Positions 26,755-35,701 of a stretch of 64,000 bases of DNA are shown in pieces; the first letter of the stretch is position 1, and the number at the start of each line of letters is the position of its first letter. Source of the stretch: Photobacterium sp. DA100 (GTDB lineage: Bacteria; Pseudomonadota; Gammaproteobacteria; Enterobacterales; Vibrionaceae); contig NZ_CP119424.1 in the NCBI RefSeq assembly GCF_029223585.1, positions 186,001 through 250,000 on the forward strand, written 5' to 3'. Position numbers and translations under genes: made by a program. The notes under the pieces were generated by a model. The model did not search any database, had not been told where the DNA came from, and was given only the letters and a program-made list of their open reading frames with translations.

Positions 26755-28068
26755 TTACACCATAAAGCCCAAATTCATAGTGCCGAAGTTAGTGGATGTG
26801 GTTGGGAAGATGGTTTGTATTCCGCCGTCACTTATTCCGAACCAACTCGCTAGGGTAGCTGCCATTTGCTCATGGGCTAAGGTAGGGATCAACCGGCCTT
26901 TGCCGTTGTCATCTGGGCTACCGACGCTAAAGTCGGGGTAAGCACCATAACAACCACTAGATACACTGCCACCAATCACCAACTGATTACTGCCCCAACC
27001 ATGGTCAGTACCGTCATTGGCATTGTTGTGCATGGTGCGGCCAAAGTCCGACATGGTAAAGCTGGTGACATTGGGCTGCAGTGCGCCCAAGGCTCGGGTG
27101 AACTCAGTCAGCGCGGTATCGAGCTGGCTATACAGCGACTGGTGGCGTGGTACTTGGTTGGAGTGCGTATCGTAACCGCCCTGGTTTACGATAAAGACCT
27201 GTCTGCCGACACTGCCTGACGCTACGGAGGCGTCAATGATCCGCTTAACGGCCGATAGTTGCGAGCCCAGGGAGGTATTGCGGCTTATTGCCGGGTCGAG
27301 CTCGGTGGAATCGATCAGTGAGCGGAAGTTATTGTAGGGGGCCAGGAAGTCACCATGTTGCCTGAGATATTGCTGGTGGAAGGGAGACATATACACCTCT
27401 TCGACCATCTCGTTATATTCTCTTTCCAGTGTGCCGGAAGCGCTAAAGGCGTTAACGGCAGAGACCGACCCTTGGGTGTTGGTGCGAATATCACTGACAT
27501 TCATGCCGCTCAGCCAACTGTTGCCGCCCAATGATACCAGCTCAGGGATCGCCCCGCCTTGGGCGAGCAGATCCATCAGCAAGCCTCCCCAGCCATAGGC
27601 GGCATAGGCGCTGGTATGCCAGGTACTCTCCCAGGCATATTGTTGCTTGGCATGGTTGAACAGGCCTGTCGGGTAAGGCGCGCCTGAGCCCGCCGGGCCG
27701 ACAAGGGTACCGATATTGATAAGCCCTGCAGCCAGGCCATCGTGAAACAATGACTGGATGCCTGGCATATTGGGGTGCAGGCCAATTGGCACACCATTGC
27801 TATCCGTTTTGCCGGTCATTAGCAGATTGGCTTTGTCGATGGCAATATTGGGGCGGCGAGCAGCATACTTGCCATAGAGTTCCTCATCGCCAGCCATCAT
27901 CATGTTGAACGAGTCATTCCCGCCTCTGAGAAACACGCACACTAGTGCTTTGTAATCTTCTGCTGCATAGGCCTTGCTAGAGAGGGAAAAAGCCATTGGC
28001 AGTGCTGTTGCCCCGGTCATCAGGGCGCTGTGTTGTAAAAATCGACGTCTCGATAATTTCATCATCAT
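26755..28068 (-). CDS. DUF1501 protein with twin-arginine signal
   Basis: About 437 residues. The N-terminus KLSRRRFLQHSALM is a twin-arginine motif with a following hydrophobic stretch and AYAAED cleavage region, so it is exported folded. The body shows the DUF1501 (PF07394) features VCVFLRGGNDSFNMM, NQGGYDTHSNQ and SDFGRTMHNNANDGTDHGWGS, which resemble alkaline-phosphatase/sulfatase superfamily metal motifs. Three consecutive ATG codons occur; the first (28068) overlaps the stop of the upstream gene (TAATG), and GGAG sits best for the second or third. The partner DUF1800 gene is directly upstream. Function unknown. Confidence 0.85.
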   Translation of the reverse strand: MMMKLSRRRFLQHSALMTGATALPMAFSLSSKAYAAEDYKALVCVFLRGGNDSFNMMMAGDEELYGKYAARRPNIAIDKANLLMTGKTDSNGVPIGLHPNMPGIQSLFHDGLAAGLINIGTLVGPAGSGAPYPTGLFNHAKQQYAWESTWHTSAYAAYGWGGLLMDLLAQGGAIPELVSLGGNSWLSGMNVSDIRTNTQGSVSAVNAFSASGTLEREYNEMVEEVYMSPFHQQYLRQHGDFLAPYNNFRSLIDSTELDPAISRNTSLGSQLSAVKRIIDASVASGSVGRQVFIVNQGGYDTHSNQVPRHQSLYSQLDTALTEFTRALGALQPNVTSFTMSDFGRTMHNNANDGTDHGWGSNQLVIGGSVSSGCYGAYPDFSVGSPDDNGKGRLIPTLAHEQMAATLASWFGISDGGIQTIFPTTSTNFGTMNLGFMV

Positions 28069-30020
28069 TACTCCTGAATCTGGAATTCGGGCGACATAGC
28101 AGCCATCCAAAATACCTTGTACATGTTGTCATGATTGCTCTTGGGCATGTCGTCATAGACATCGCCCAACCGCTGTTCAAGCTGTGGGGTCAGTGCGCCA
28201 TCGAACATCGTGTCAGCGAGCAGGGCGAGGAAGTTTTCCCTGTCATCGGTAGTCCACAGGCCGGTGAAGGCGGAGTAATCCAAGATCAATCGATTATCGG
28301 GAAGTCCAGTTACATCACCGCTTAAGGTGATGTCGTCTTTGAGTTTGCGGAAAATCAGGTTAGACAGATTCGGAATTTCAGCTGATGTGTACAAGGCAAA
28401 TTCAGGTCCGATTAGCCCATTGTCTTCCAGAGGACCACTCGGGGTATAAGTGGCCGGGTAGAAGTTAAAGACTGACGGTGCCGATAATGGTCCCTGCGAA
28501 AAGCGATGACCCTCCGGCGAGTATTGCGTGTCGAAACCGTAACCCAGTGAGGTATCTCGGTGGTGCGGGTAGTTGTCTCCCATCTGGCTGTTGAATGCGC
28601 GGTATAGCGCTGTCATGGTAACAATCGGCTCTCTGGCTTTTGATACGGAGATGGGGTTCGACTCGTAGGGTTGCGGATCGGTCAAAATGGCTTTGACCAC
28701 GGCGGCCAAATCCCCCTGAGTGTCGTTGAAGGTACGGGCTACCCGTGCGATATAGCGCTTGTCGGGGTTGGAGGTCACCAGCTGTTTGATCAAATGGGTA
28801 CTGACAAATACCGCAGTTTCTCTTTGAGAGACAAGAATATCGAGTAATCTTTCCAGCTCTTGATCGGCGGTTTCATTGCCGGGAAAATTGCGGCCAAGAA
28901 TACGCTTGGGGTTCGTATCATGGTTGCTGGCGGAAACGACCATCGGGCTGAGCAAGCCATTGTCTTCATCCCAACCGGTAAACAGTCTTGCTAACTCTTG
29001 AACATCTTCTTCGGTATAGGCCGGGATGGGTTGGTTTGTCTCGCTGTCCTTTCTGATGGTGCCTTGATAGCTCACCTTCCACTCGCCCAAGGAGAAGAGT
29101 TGCAATAATTCACGGGCATAGTTTTCGTCGGGGTATTGATTATTCTCGGGATCTGGCGGTAAGTTCCCGGCCATAGTAAGGAATCGGCCCATTGCAGGCG
29201 AGTAGGTGACATCTCGGATCAGATCTTTGTAGTTGCCAAAAGCGTGTTTGACCAGAATATCGTAATATATCGCCAGCCCTCTCGCCCGCTCATCACCAGA
29301 CAGGCCGGCATCGTTTTGCGAAACCACGACCATCTGGCTCAATGCGAAAGCAACACGCTGCCGCAGTTGGTCTTCGCTATTTAGGACAATTCCCCACCAG
29401 GCATTGCTGCGGTAATTTCGGTGCTCTTGGCTACTGCCGTTCAGATCGGCCCTGATCGACTGGATCCGCAGGTATTCGTCCAGATGGTATGATGGTGGGA
29501 CAGCGATTTGCTCGTCAACCCACTGGTCAGGGGTTTTTCCTATGGTTGCGTTGACGTCGGCCGGTGTCGGCCCGAAGGTCCCTCGCTCTAGCAGCCGCGA
29601 GGCATTGCTATAGTCAAGGATCAGTGGCGGGATGATCAGTTCAAAGTTGAGGCTGTAATCTCCCGTCGATGCCCAGAGGCTATTCTCTGTGCTCGATTTT
29701 ATCGGCAAAATAGTGCCGTCTGTTTGTAACTGTCCGGCAACCACTTCAACGCTTTGGTCATTGATACACTGAGAAATGTAGTATGGCCATTGTGCTGTAC
29801 GGTTGTGGCTAAGTCTATTGATTTGACAGCTAAAGGTTTCAGTTGCAATTCCACCTTTGGCAACGGTGACTTCCACGGTATATGGGAAGTAGGTGTAGTT
29901 TATTTCTTTTGTGATGCTACCATTGTCAATCAAATCAACAGCGTATGCTTTTGCAGCAATAATTTGAAATAGCAGTACTACGATAGCATTTCTCAAAAAG
30001 CATAAGTTTTTGAAAAACAT
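28068..30020 (-). CDS. DUF1800 exported protein
   Basis: 650-residue protein with a Sec-like signal (AIVVLLFQIIAAKAYAVD). After an N-terminal extension of about 130 residues that I do not recognise, it shows the DUF1800 (PF08811) pattern: ASRLLERGTFGPTPADV, QLRQRVAFALSQMVVVS, DENYARELLQLFSLG, EEDVQELARLFTGW and SRETAV-type segments, ending KVFWMAAMSPEFQIQE. DUF1800 and DUF1501 genes are paired in many bacteria; their role is not established. The stop codon overlaps the DUF1501 start, implying coupling. Confidence 0.85.
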   Translation of the reverse strand: MFFKNLCFLRNAIVVLLFQIIAAKAYAVDLIDNGSITKEINYTYFPYTVEVTVAKGGIATETFSCQINRLSHNRTAQWPYYISQCINDQSVEVVAGQLQTDGTILPIKSSTENSLWASTGDYSLNFELIIPPLILDYSNASRLLERGTFGPTPADVNATIGKTPDQWVDEQIAVPPSYHLDEYLRIQSIRADLNGSSQEHRNYRSNAWWGIVLNSEDQLRQRVAFALSQMVVVSQNDAGLSGDERARGLAIYYDILVKHAFGNYKDLIRDVTYSPAMGRFLTMAGNLPPDPENNQYPDENYARELLQLFSLGEWKVSYQGTIRKDSETNQPIPAYTEEDVQELARLFTGWDEDNGLLSPMVVSASNHDTNPKRILGRNFPGNETADQELERLLDILVSQRETAVFVSTHLIKQLVTSNPDKRYIARVARTFNDTQGDLAAVVKAILTDPQPYESNPISVSKAREPIVTMTALYRAFNSQMGDNYPHHRDTSLGYGFDTQYSPEGHRFSQGPLSAPSVFNFYPATYTPSGPLEDNGLIGPEFALYTSAEIPNLSNLIFRKLKDDITLSGDVTGLPDNRLILDYSAFTGLWTTDDRENFLALLADTMFDGALTPQLEQRLGDVYDDMPKSNHDNMYKVFWMAAMSPEFQIQE

Positions 30021-30400
30021 CGATGTTACTCCAACATTAATTGACAGATTAGAAAGATATGTTTAATTAAAAAATTAATACTAAGGCAAGTATTTGTTAT
30101 TGATTAAATTCCTTTTCCTCTCTTTTATTACTGGCGTTTGAAATTTGATATAAAAATGGTAGCAAAGAAAAACAAACTGTATATAAATTTGGGCATGATA
30201 AGACCAATAAATATTTACTGGTGACTGAAATTGTGAGCTTTAGCCAAACTCACTTTGAAATTGTTATAAATATTGGTGCTTAACTTGACGTTGAACAAAT
30301 CAAAACTAGCGGCTTGATGTTTTTTTGACGCCAAGGTAAAAGTTATGACACTGAAAAGTAAAGCGTAAATTGGCTTGTGTTACAAAAAGCGGGTTTAATG
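30021..30400. other. AT-rich intergenic region without a recognised gene
   Basis: Lies downstream of the diguanylate cyclase gene and upstream of the DUF1800 gene, both on minus. It should hold the promoter of the DUF1800-DUF1501 pair. I see no repeat, RNA or strong terminator in it. Confidence 0.5.
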
Positions 30401-31225
30401 TTAGTTTGGGTTCAATACAGAAGAATACTTTTGTTGGTGCTTGAGATGTTTCATACGATACAACGCCTTGTCTGAGCGGTTAATTGCTTCGCGCAAGTTG
30501 CGCCGGTTGAAATTTTCAGCGATGCCATAGCTGTATGAAATGTTGAGTGCGGAAATAGTTGCTTCTATATCAACCAGAAACGACTTGGCTCGGTGAGATT
30601 GGAGAATGACAATAAATTCATCACCACCGAAGCGTATTATTATTTCATCTTGTTGGGTATATTGCTTTAGCCCCTGGCTGAATAATTTGAGTATACTGTC
30701 ACCAAAATTATGGCCATGTTCATCATTGAGTTGCTTGAAGTTATCAATATCAAAAAAAACCAAATCAAATTGTTTGAGAGGGATCTTTCTCAACGCTTTC
30801 CGATTGTAAACCCCGGTGAGCTCATCGGTGCTTTGGCTAGACTCATAATGGTCTATTGTCTGTTTGACGCCCAGAGCAAGACAGCCAACACCAATCAAAG
30901 CACATCCGTCATCCAGAAAAATGGCAACAGGGACAGGAATGGATTCGAGTGTTTTCTTTAATGCGATAATTTCGTGTAGCATACCGTAGGCCTTTTCTAG
31001 GCCAAGCAACATCATTCCAAATAGAAATAATTTTTCTTTTTTTAAAACGGGATAGGCACAGATAGCAATAGCAGTGATGATAGTTAAGCTAAGGTACTCG
31101 ACAACAAATCCAGCTTTGGAATAGAAAAAGGGGCTATCAACCTTGATTATAGGTAAGTGGAAAATCAATCCTATGAATACCGCGGTTGATAAAGCTTTAA
31201 CCATTGATGTCACCCTATTGTGCAT
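30401..31225 (-). CDS. Membrane-bound GGDEF diguanylate cyclase
   Basis: 274-residue protein predicted to make cyclic di-GMP. The N-terminal half has about four hydrophobic helices (to about residue 120). The C-terminal GGDEF domain begins DELTGVYNRKAL and carries the intact catalytic motif RFGGDEF near residue 200, plus FFDIDNFKQLNDEHGH. The usual inhibitory RxxD site before GGDEF is absent (sequence YTQQDE), so product feedback of the standard kind is not expected. The C-terminus after SYGIAEN is short. It is isolated from neighbours. Confidence 0.88.
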   Translation of the reverse strand: MHNRVTSMVKALSTAVFIGLIFHLPIIKVDSPFFYSKAGFVVEYLSLTIITAIAICAYPVLKKEKLFLFGMMLLGLEKAYGMLHEIIALKKTLESIPVPVAIFLDDGCALIGVGCLALGVKQTIDHYESSQSTDELTGVYNRKALRKIPLKQFDLVFFDIDNFKQLNDEHGHNFGDSILKLFSQGLKQYTQQDEIIIRFGGDEFIVILQSHRAKSFLVDIEATISALNISYSYGIAENFNRRNLREAINRSDKALYRMKHLKHQQKYSSVLNPN

Positions 31226-31357
31226 ATAAATAATATGCCCTTAAGCTCATTTATACTCCTTGATAATAAGGTATATTTGATATGTATCAACAAAGCAATA
31301 GTCAGCTACGGCTATTGCCTGGTTGGTTTATCTAGACGTTATTGGGATCACCGAATG

Positions 31358-32239
31358 TCAAAAAGTTCGGGATATTTGCCTGAAAAAGAAGTCGATGAAG
31401 GTCCTGACTTTCAGTGGTTGCGTTTTGTCTTTATACAACACATGGATCGGCTTTGACGGTGGCCGAGAGGTCGTTAGGCATTCTGTTAGCAAACCCTGTT
31501 CAATGTCTTTTTCCAACAGAATTGCAGGCTGCAGGATAATTCCGGCATGCTCTATCGCCGCAGCTTTGAGCACATTGCCGCTGTTGCTGCTGAGCCTTGA
31601 TTGCTGACGGCTGAAATATTGCGATTCGTATTCTTTCTGCTGGGGCAGATATTCACCGTAGTAGAATCCCAAACAGTGGTGGAGGCCTAGATCCTTGGTC
31701 TGGCGGGGCATGCCGAAGCGCTCGAAGTAGGTCGGTGACGCACAAAACAGTAATTGGTAATCACCCACCTTTCTTGCTATCAAGCTCGAATCCTCCAACT
31801 CACCGATGCGAAAGACCAGGTCAAAGTGGTCGTGCAGAGGGTCGATGCGGTTATTGTCGACTATCAGCTCGACGTCGATATGGGGATGTTGCTGGAGAAA
31901 CTGTGCAACCAGGGGGGCGACGACAGTACTGCCATAGGTAACCGGTGCGTTGATCCTGATTGTTCCCATAGGGATGTTAGTTAAGGTCTGCAGGTTCTCT
32001 TCTGCCTCCCTGATGTCATCCAAGATCCGCTGGCACTGATGGAAATAGTTCTCGCCTGCTTCAGTGAGCGACTGCTTACGCGTGGTGCGGTTGAGTAGCT
32101 TGGTTCCCAGGTTTTGTTCCAGTGCCTTGAGATGTTTGCCTACCATGGTCGATGTGATGTTGAAGTGGGCGGCCGCTTTAGCCAAGCTTCCCCGCTCGAC
32201 CACATCGACAAACACCTGCATGCTTTTCAATTTATCCAT
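31358..32239 (-). CDS. LysR-family transcriptional regulator
   Basis: 293-residue LysR regulator with the N-terminal helix-turn-helix (GSLAKAAAHFNITSTMVGKHLKALE) and substrate-binding domain (TIRINAPVTYGSTVVAPLVAQFLQ). It resembles the broad subgroup that often controls an adjacent, divergently transcribed oxidoreductase gene. Here the divergent genes are a monooxygenase-domain protein and a Gfo/Idh dehydrogenase, and a large inverted repeat fills the shared promoter region (32255-32288). Confidence 0.88.
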   Translation of the reverse strand: MDKLKSMQVFVDVVERGSLAKAAAHFNITSTMVGKHLKALEQNLGTKLLNRTTRKQSLTEAGENYFHQCQRILDDIREAEENLQTLTNIPMGTIRINAPVTYGSTVVAPLVAQFLQQHPHIDVELIVDNNRIDPLHDHFDLVFRIGELEDSSLIARKVGDYQLLFCASPTYFERFGMPRQTKDLGLHHCLGFYYGEYLPQQKEYESQYFSRQQSRLSSNSGNVLKAAAIEHAGIILQPAILLEKDIEQGLLTECLTTSRPPSKPIHVLYKDKTQPLKVRTFIDFFFRQISRTF

Positions 32240-32254
32240 ATTGCGAACTATAAG

Positions 32255-32288
32255 TTGATAAATAACGGAATAGATCGTTGTTTATCAA
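32255..32288 (+). promoter_or_regulatory. Inverted repeat in LysR divergent promoter
   Basis: TTGATAAATAACG and CGTTGTTTATCAA match as inverted arms at 12 of 13 positions around an eight-base centre. It starts 16 bases from the LysR start codon, which is typical for autoregulation and divergent activation by a LysR protein. Confidence 0.55.
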
Positions 32289-32347
32289 GTTGTAGATGTC
32301 AATTACATTGTTTCCCTATCTCTATTATGCAGTTGGGGCTTGAGAAG

Positions 32348-32653
32348 ATGTTTGAACAAGGGTTATTTATCACAGCAGAGCTGAAGGTCATTGACGGTAT
32401 TTCGCTGGAAGCAGCAAAAGCCGAAATAGCAAAGTTTTGCCAGGGGATGAACAGTGAGCCGGGGTGCTCCCTAGCGGTTGCCACACAGGACAGGGAAGAT
32501 CCCCGCCGGTTTATCTTTTGGGAGCGATATGACGACCAAGCGGCGTTCGAGGCGCATTTTAATGCCAAGCATACGCAAGACTTCATTGCATTGGGATATA
32601 CCCAGCTGGAGCAGGCATTTGAAACTCATCTAATGGCAGCAGGAGAGGAGTGA
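32348..32653 (+). CDS. Antibiotic biosynthesis monooxygenase (ABM)-domain protein
   Basis: About 101-residue small ferredoxin-like-fold protein of the ABM/YgiN type, often acting as a quinol or small-molecule monooxygenase or as a dimeric accessory protein. The core reads LFITAELKVIDG, GCSLAVATQDREDPRRFIFWERYDDQAAFEAHFNAKHTQDF. I chose ATG 32348; ATG 32327 is also in frame and would add MQLGLEK. Its stop overlaps the next start (TGATG), so it is coupled to the Gfo/Idh gene. Confidence 0.75.
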   Translation: MFEQGLFITAELKVIDGISLEAAKAEIAKFCQGMNSEPGCSLAVATQDREDPRRFIFWERYDDQAAFEAHFNAKHTQDFIALGYTQLEQAFETHLMAAGEE

Positions 32654-33657
32654 TGAGCCAAGCAAAACATCAACCCGTGCAGTGGGGCATTTTAGGTACT
32701 AGCTTTATTTCTGGTGTGATGGCCGAGGCAATCCGCCAAGATGGCCAAAGTCTTATACATGCTGTGGCTGGGCGCAGACCGGAGCCTCGCGAGTCGCTGG
32801 CGAGTGCGTATGACATTCCGGTTCAATATGACAGCTACGACGCACTCTTAGCTGATCCAAAGGTAGATATTGTCTATATTGCTCTGCCCAATCACCTTCA
32901 TCACGAGTATGTGATCAAAGCCGCGCAAGCGGGTAAGGCGATATTGTGCGAGAAGTCCTTGTCGGTGGATATGGAAAAGACCGAGGCGGCGTTAGCAGCG
33001 GTCGACCGACACCGGGTCTTTTTTGCCGAAGGCTTGATGTATCTCAACCATCCATTTACGGCTGGGATTCTTGATGTGATTAAGGCGGGAAAAATTGGTC
33101 AGTTGCGGGCGATCCAAGGCCAGTATACGGCGGCTATTTCGCAATTCGTGAATCCTGATAGCAAAGGGGCGCTCTACAACCTCGGTTGTTATCCGGTGTC
33201 TTTGCTACACCTGATCATCGAGCAGTGTTGTGGCCCAGAAGCCTTTGAAGGCTATACGCTATCAGCGATGGGGCGGCGGGGGAGCGACGGCAATATATGC
33301 GAGACACAAGCCAATTTCCAGTTCGCCAATGGCATGATGGCGCAACTGCATACTGCCGAAGATTATGGGCTGCATGCAGAGTTCACGGTATTGGGGACGA
33401 CCGGTAGCCTGCAAGTATCAAGCAACCCTTGGTTACCTGGCGCGCAAAACCAACTGACTATTACCCAATATGAACAGAAGCCTGAAGTGATCGAAGTAGA
33501 AGCCGAGGGGGATGGTTTCCTGTATCAGGTCAGGGCCGTGCTGAAAGCATTGGAAAGCCATCAATCCCACTTAATCCGACCTGCTGCAAGGCCGGAAGAT
33601 TCAAGACAGGTTATGAAGCTATTAACCGACTGGGAAGCGGCGGTAATGGCACAATAA
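32653..33657 (+). CDS. Gfo/Idh/MocA-family oxidoreductase
   Basis: About 334-residue NAD(P)-dependent dehydrogenase. The N-terminal Rossmann motif is WGILGTSFISG, followed by VDIVYIALPNHLHHEY and CEKSLSVD (the EKP-type motif, with Ser for Pro). The C-terminal domain carries YNLGCYPVSLLHLII. Substrates of the family are mostly sugars, inositols and related polyols; none can be assigned here. AGGAG lies just before the start and the gene is translationally coupled to the upstream ABM gene. Confidence 0.87.
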   Translation: MSQAKHQPVQWGILGTSFISGVMAEAIRQDGQSLIHAVAGRRPEPRESLASAYDIPVQYDSYDALLADPKVDIVYIALPNHLHHEYVIKAAQAGKAILCEKSLSVDMEKTEAALAAVDRHRVFFAEGLMYLNHPFTAGILDVIKAGKIGQLRAIQGQYTAAISQFVNPDSKGALYNLGCYPVSLLHLIIEQCCGPEAFEGYTLSAMGRRGSDGNICETQANFQFANGMMAQLHTAEDYGLHAEFTVLGTTGSLQVSSNPWLPGAQNQLTITQYEQKPEVIEVEAEGDGFLYQVRAVLKALESHQSHLIRPAARPEDSRQVMKLLTDWEAAVMAQ

Positions 33658-33791
33658 CCTCTCTTTGAGAGGAGCCCCCTAGACAAAGCCAATTTATTGC
33701 CCAGACGGATTAACCCGGCTAGCCATTCGCTCTGGGCGTACAATCCCATACATTGTACCCATTTAATTCGACAGAAAACCAAACTGTCTAA

Positions 33792-34781
33792 TTGTACACT
33801 GTTTGTAATTGTGTCTTATTGTGTGGTTTTGCTGTGCGTTCTTCTACCCATCATTTTGATTACCTGCGTCGTCTTCCTCAACTGGCAAATACGGTTTACC
33901 CAAGTAGCCGGGGTTTTAGGAAGATAAAGAAAAATGCCCGCTTCTGTCTATGGGGGGTATTGAACGCCGATGCGGTAAAGGCGATGGCCGACGTTTTTGC
34001 CCATCCTGAGTTGGCGCCAGTGCTGCAGAAAAACCCGAAGATTTTCGAGAAACCGCTTAAGCCCTACCTGTGTGTCAATTGGACGCGTAAAGAGAAAATT
34101 GCCCGCATTCGGGAGCACTATCTGTTTATCAAAGACACCTTCGGCAGCCACGCGCAATCTGTGCTCTCCCCAAAAGGTGTCACTATCCTTGAGTTCACCG
34201 ATAACCAAGAGGTGCGATATAAGGTTCAGCTTTGCCAAGGAATGAGCCGTGAGGGCTCGCTTGGGCTGTATCTGGTTGACGAGAATAACCGCAATATTTA
34301 TTCGCTGACCTGTCATATTGCAACAGGCAATAAAAAGACACTGTATATTGGCGCTTTGCAAGGACCCAAAGAGGACATTGCCGATCGCAACCAGGTGATC
34401 AAGACCTTGACCCGTTCGCTGCACGGTTTGCGCACCAAAGCCCTGATGGCTGAATTGGTGCTGATCCTCGCCAATGTTCTCGGCATTGACGAAGTGCGTG
34501 GCGTGTCTAACAAAGGACATGTGTACCAAGCACTGCGCTATATTGGCTCGAAACGCAAAGCGGTGACCTTTGATTATGATGATCTGTGGCAGGAGTACGG
34601 GGCAACGAAAGAGAGTGCTTATTTCTATCGGTTGCCGCTGCAGCCGCCCCGCAAAGATCCGTCAAGCCTGAAGAAAACCAAGCGCCGCCTGTATACTAAG
34701 CGTTACCAGTGGCTGGATGAGATTAAAGTGGAGATGGGCAAGAATATCAGAGCCGTCATGAACTGCACTCCGCGATCTTAA
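33792..34781 (+). CDS. DUF535 (VirK/YbjX-family) protein
   Basis: Up to 329 residues, matching the VirK/YbjX/DUF535 family (PF04393), cytoplasmic proteins linked in enterics to stress by antimicrobial peptides and to virulence, with unknown biochemistry. Recognisable segments: LYLVDENNRNIYSLTCHI, GALQGPKED, LHGLRTKALMAELVLILA and YDDLWQEYGA. The start is uncertain: the frame opens at TTG 33792, and GTG 33834 (reading VRSSTHHFDYLRRLPQL) is an alternative that better resembles the family N-terminus. Confidence 0.8.
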   Translation: MYTVCNCVLLCGFAVRSSTHHFDYLRRLPQLANTVYPSSRGFRKIKKNARFCLWGVLNADAVKAMADVFAHPELAPVLQKNPKIFEKPLKPYLCVNWTRKEKIARIREHYLFIKDTFGSHAQSVLSPKGVTILEFTDNQEVRYKVQLCQGMSREGSLGLYLVDENNRNIYSLTCHIATGNKKTLYIGALQGPKEDIADRNQVIKTLTRSLHGLRTKALMAELVLILANVLGIDEVRGVSNKGHVYQALRYIGSKRKAVTFDYDDLWQEYGATKESAYFYRLPLQPPRKDPSSLKKTKRRLYTKRYQWLDEIKVEMGKNIRAVMNCTPRS

Positions 34782-34797
34782 CCTAATAAAGCAATGT

Positions 34798-34822
34798 CCC
34801 CTCAGGCATGGAGCTTGAGGGG
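34798..34822. other. Hairpin after DUF535 gene
   Basis: CCCCTCA pairs with TGAGGGG around an 11-base loop, 17 bases after the DUF535 stop. No T run follows on either strand, so a terminator role is doubtful. Confidence 0.35.
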
Positions 34823-34855
34823 GGGTATAGGCTACCGCTAATAGTTTAGGGGATC

Positions 34856-35147
34856 TTATAGACGAACAACCGGAATAAGTTTTTGGTGTTTTAGCAAGTT
34901 ACCGTCTGAGTCTTTGAGTAGTGGGTAATATCCATCCAAGAAAGCCCAGTTTTCATTATTCCATTTCAGCTTTGAAACATACCAGTGCTTGCTGGAAAAC
35001 TCCTCAGATGTCGCACCATTGCCATTATCATCGGCAATATTGCCAATATATGATTTATCAGTGTTGAAATAGGACTGGTAAATTAGAGATGGCGGCTATC
35101 ACTAGGTCAAGCTTAATTTTGCTTATTTTATCTGTCGATACCGGCAT
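34856..35147 (-). pseudogene. Small gene broken by a frameshift (unknown family)
   Basis: Reading minus from ATG 35147, the frame gives MPVSTDKISKIKLDLVIAAI and then stops soon at 35058. One base out of register, a second frame stays open from 35095 to the stop at 34856. It reads like real protein: SYFNTDKSYIGNIADD, EEFSSKHWYVSKLKW, NWAFLDGYYPLLKDSDGN, ending KLIPVVRL. This second part has no start codon of its own. The simplest reading is one gene of about 97 codons with a single-base shift near 35075-35095. A sequencing error or programmed frameshift cannot be excluded. I do not recognise the family. Confidence 0.4.
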
Positions 35148-35204
35148 GTTGTCACAATAGGCAGGTAGTATTGGCGGCTTTAGTGAAATAGGTTTGGGGG
35201 AAGC

Positions 35205-35624
35205 ATGGAAGTTCTTTTGGCATCGACGTATGAAGATATTGTTGCAGTTGCGCCGATTATGCAGCAGCTGCGGCCGAAATATGAGCTTGAGCAATTGATT
35301 GAGTTGGTGAGCCAGCAGCGCAAACAGGGTTACCAGCTAGTTTATGTCAGGGAGGGAACGTCGGTTTTGTCTGTTGCCGGCTTTGTCACGGGGCATAAAT
35401 TGGGATGGGGAAATTACCTGTATATCGATGATCTGGTGACTGACGAAACTCAGCGCTCGACTGGAGCCGGAAGGTATTTGCTGGAATGGTTCAAGGATTA
35501 TGCCCATATTAACCAGATAGAGCAGATCCACCTTGACTCCAGCGTACACCGCTATGGCGCGCATAAATTTTATTTACAGCAAGACTTTGTGATCGCCAGT
35601 CATCACTTTGTGTGTCAGTGCTAG
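35205..35624 (+). CDS. GNAT-family N-acetyltransferase
   Basis: 139-residue acetyl-CoA-dependent acetyltransferase. The acetyl-CoA-binding motif A appears as YIDDLVTDETQRSTGAGRYLLEWF, with the Q/RxxGxG/A loop as RSTGAG, and the C-terminal part HLDSSVHRYGAHKFYLQQDF is typical of motif B. The substrate (protein, amine or antibiotic) is not evident. It stands alone next to the broken gene on the other strand. Confidence 0.85.
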   Translation: MEVLLASTYEDIVAVAPIMQQLRPKYELEQLIELVSQQRKQGYQLVYVREGTSVLSVAGFVTGHKLGWGNYLYIDDLVTDETQRSTGAGRYLLEWFKDYAHINQIEQIHLDSSVHRYGAHKFYLQQDFVIASHHFVCQC

Positions 35625-35701
35625 TTTATTGCAGTTTGGTAGCTTTGCCGACTGTGCCTGTGGTGAGGGGCATATAGGCACAGTCGTTATCTGTTTCAGT
35701 A

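Noticed and set aside
33658..33672. CCTCTC-TTT-GAGAGG hairpin after the Gfo/Idh gene
   Set aside because: No T run follows and the stem is short, so not called a terminator.
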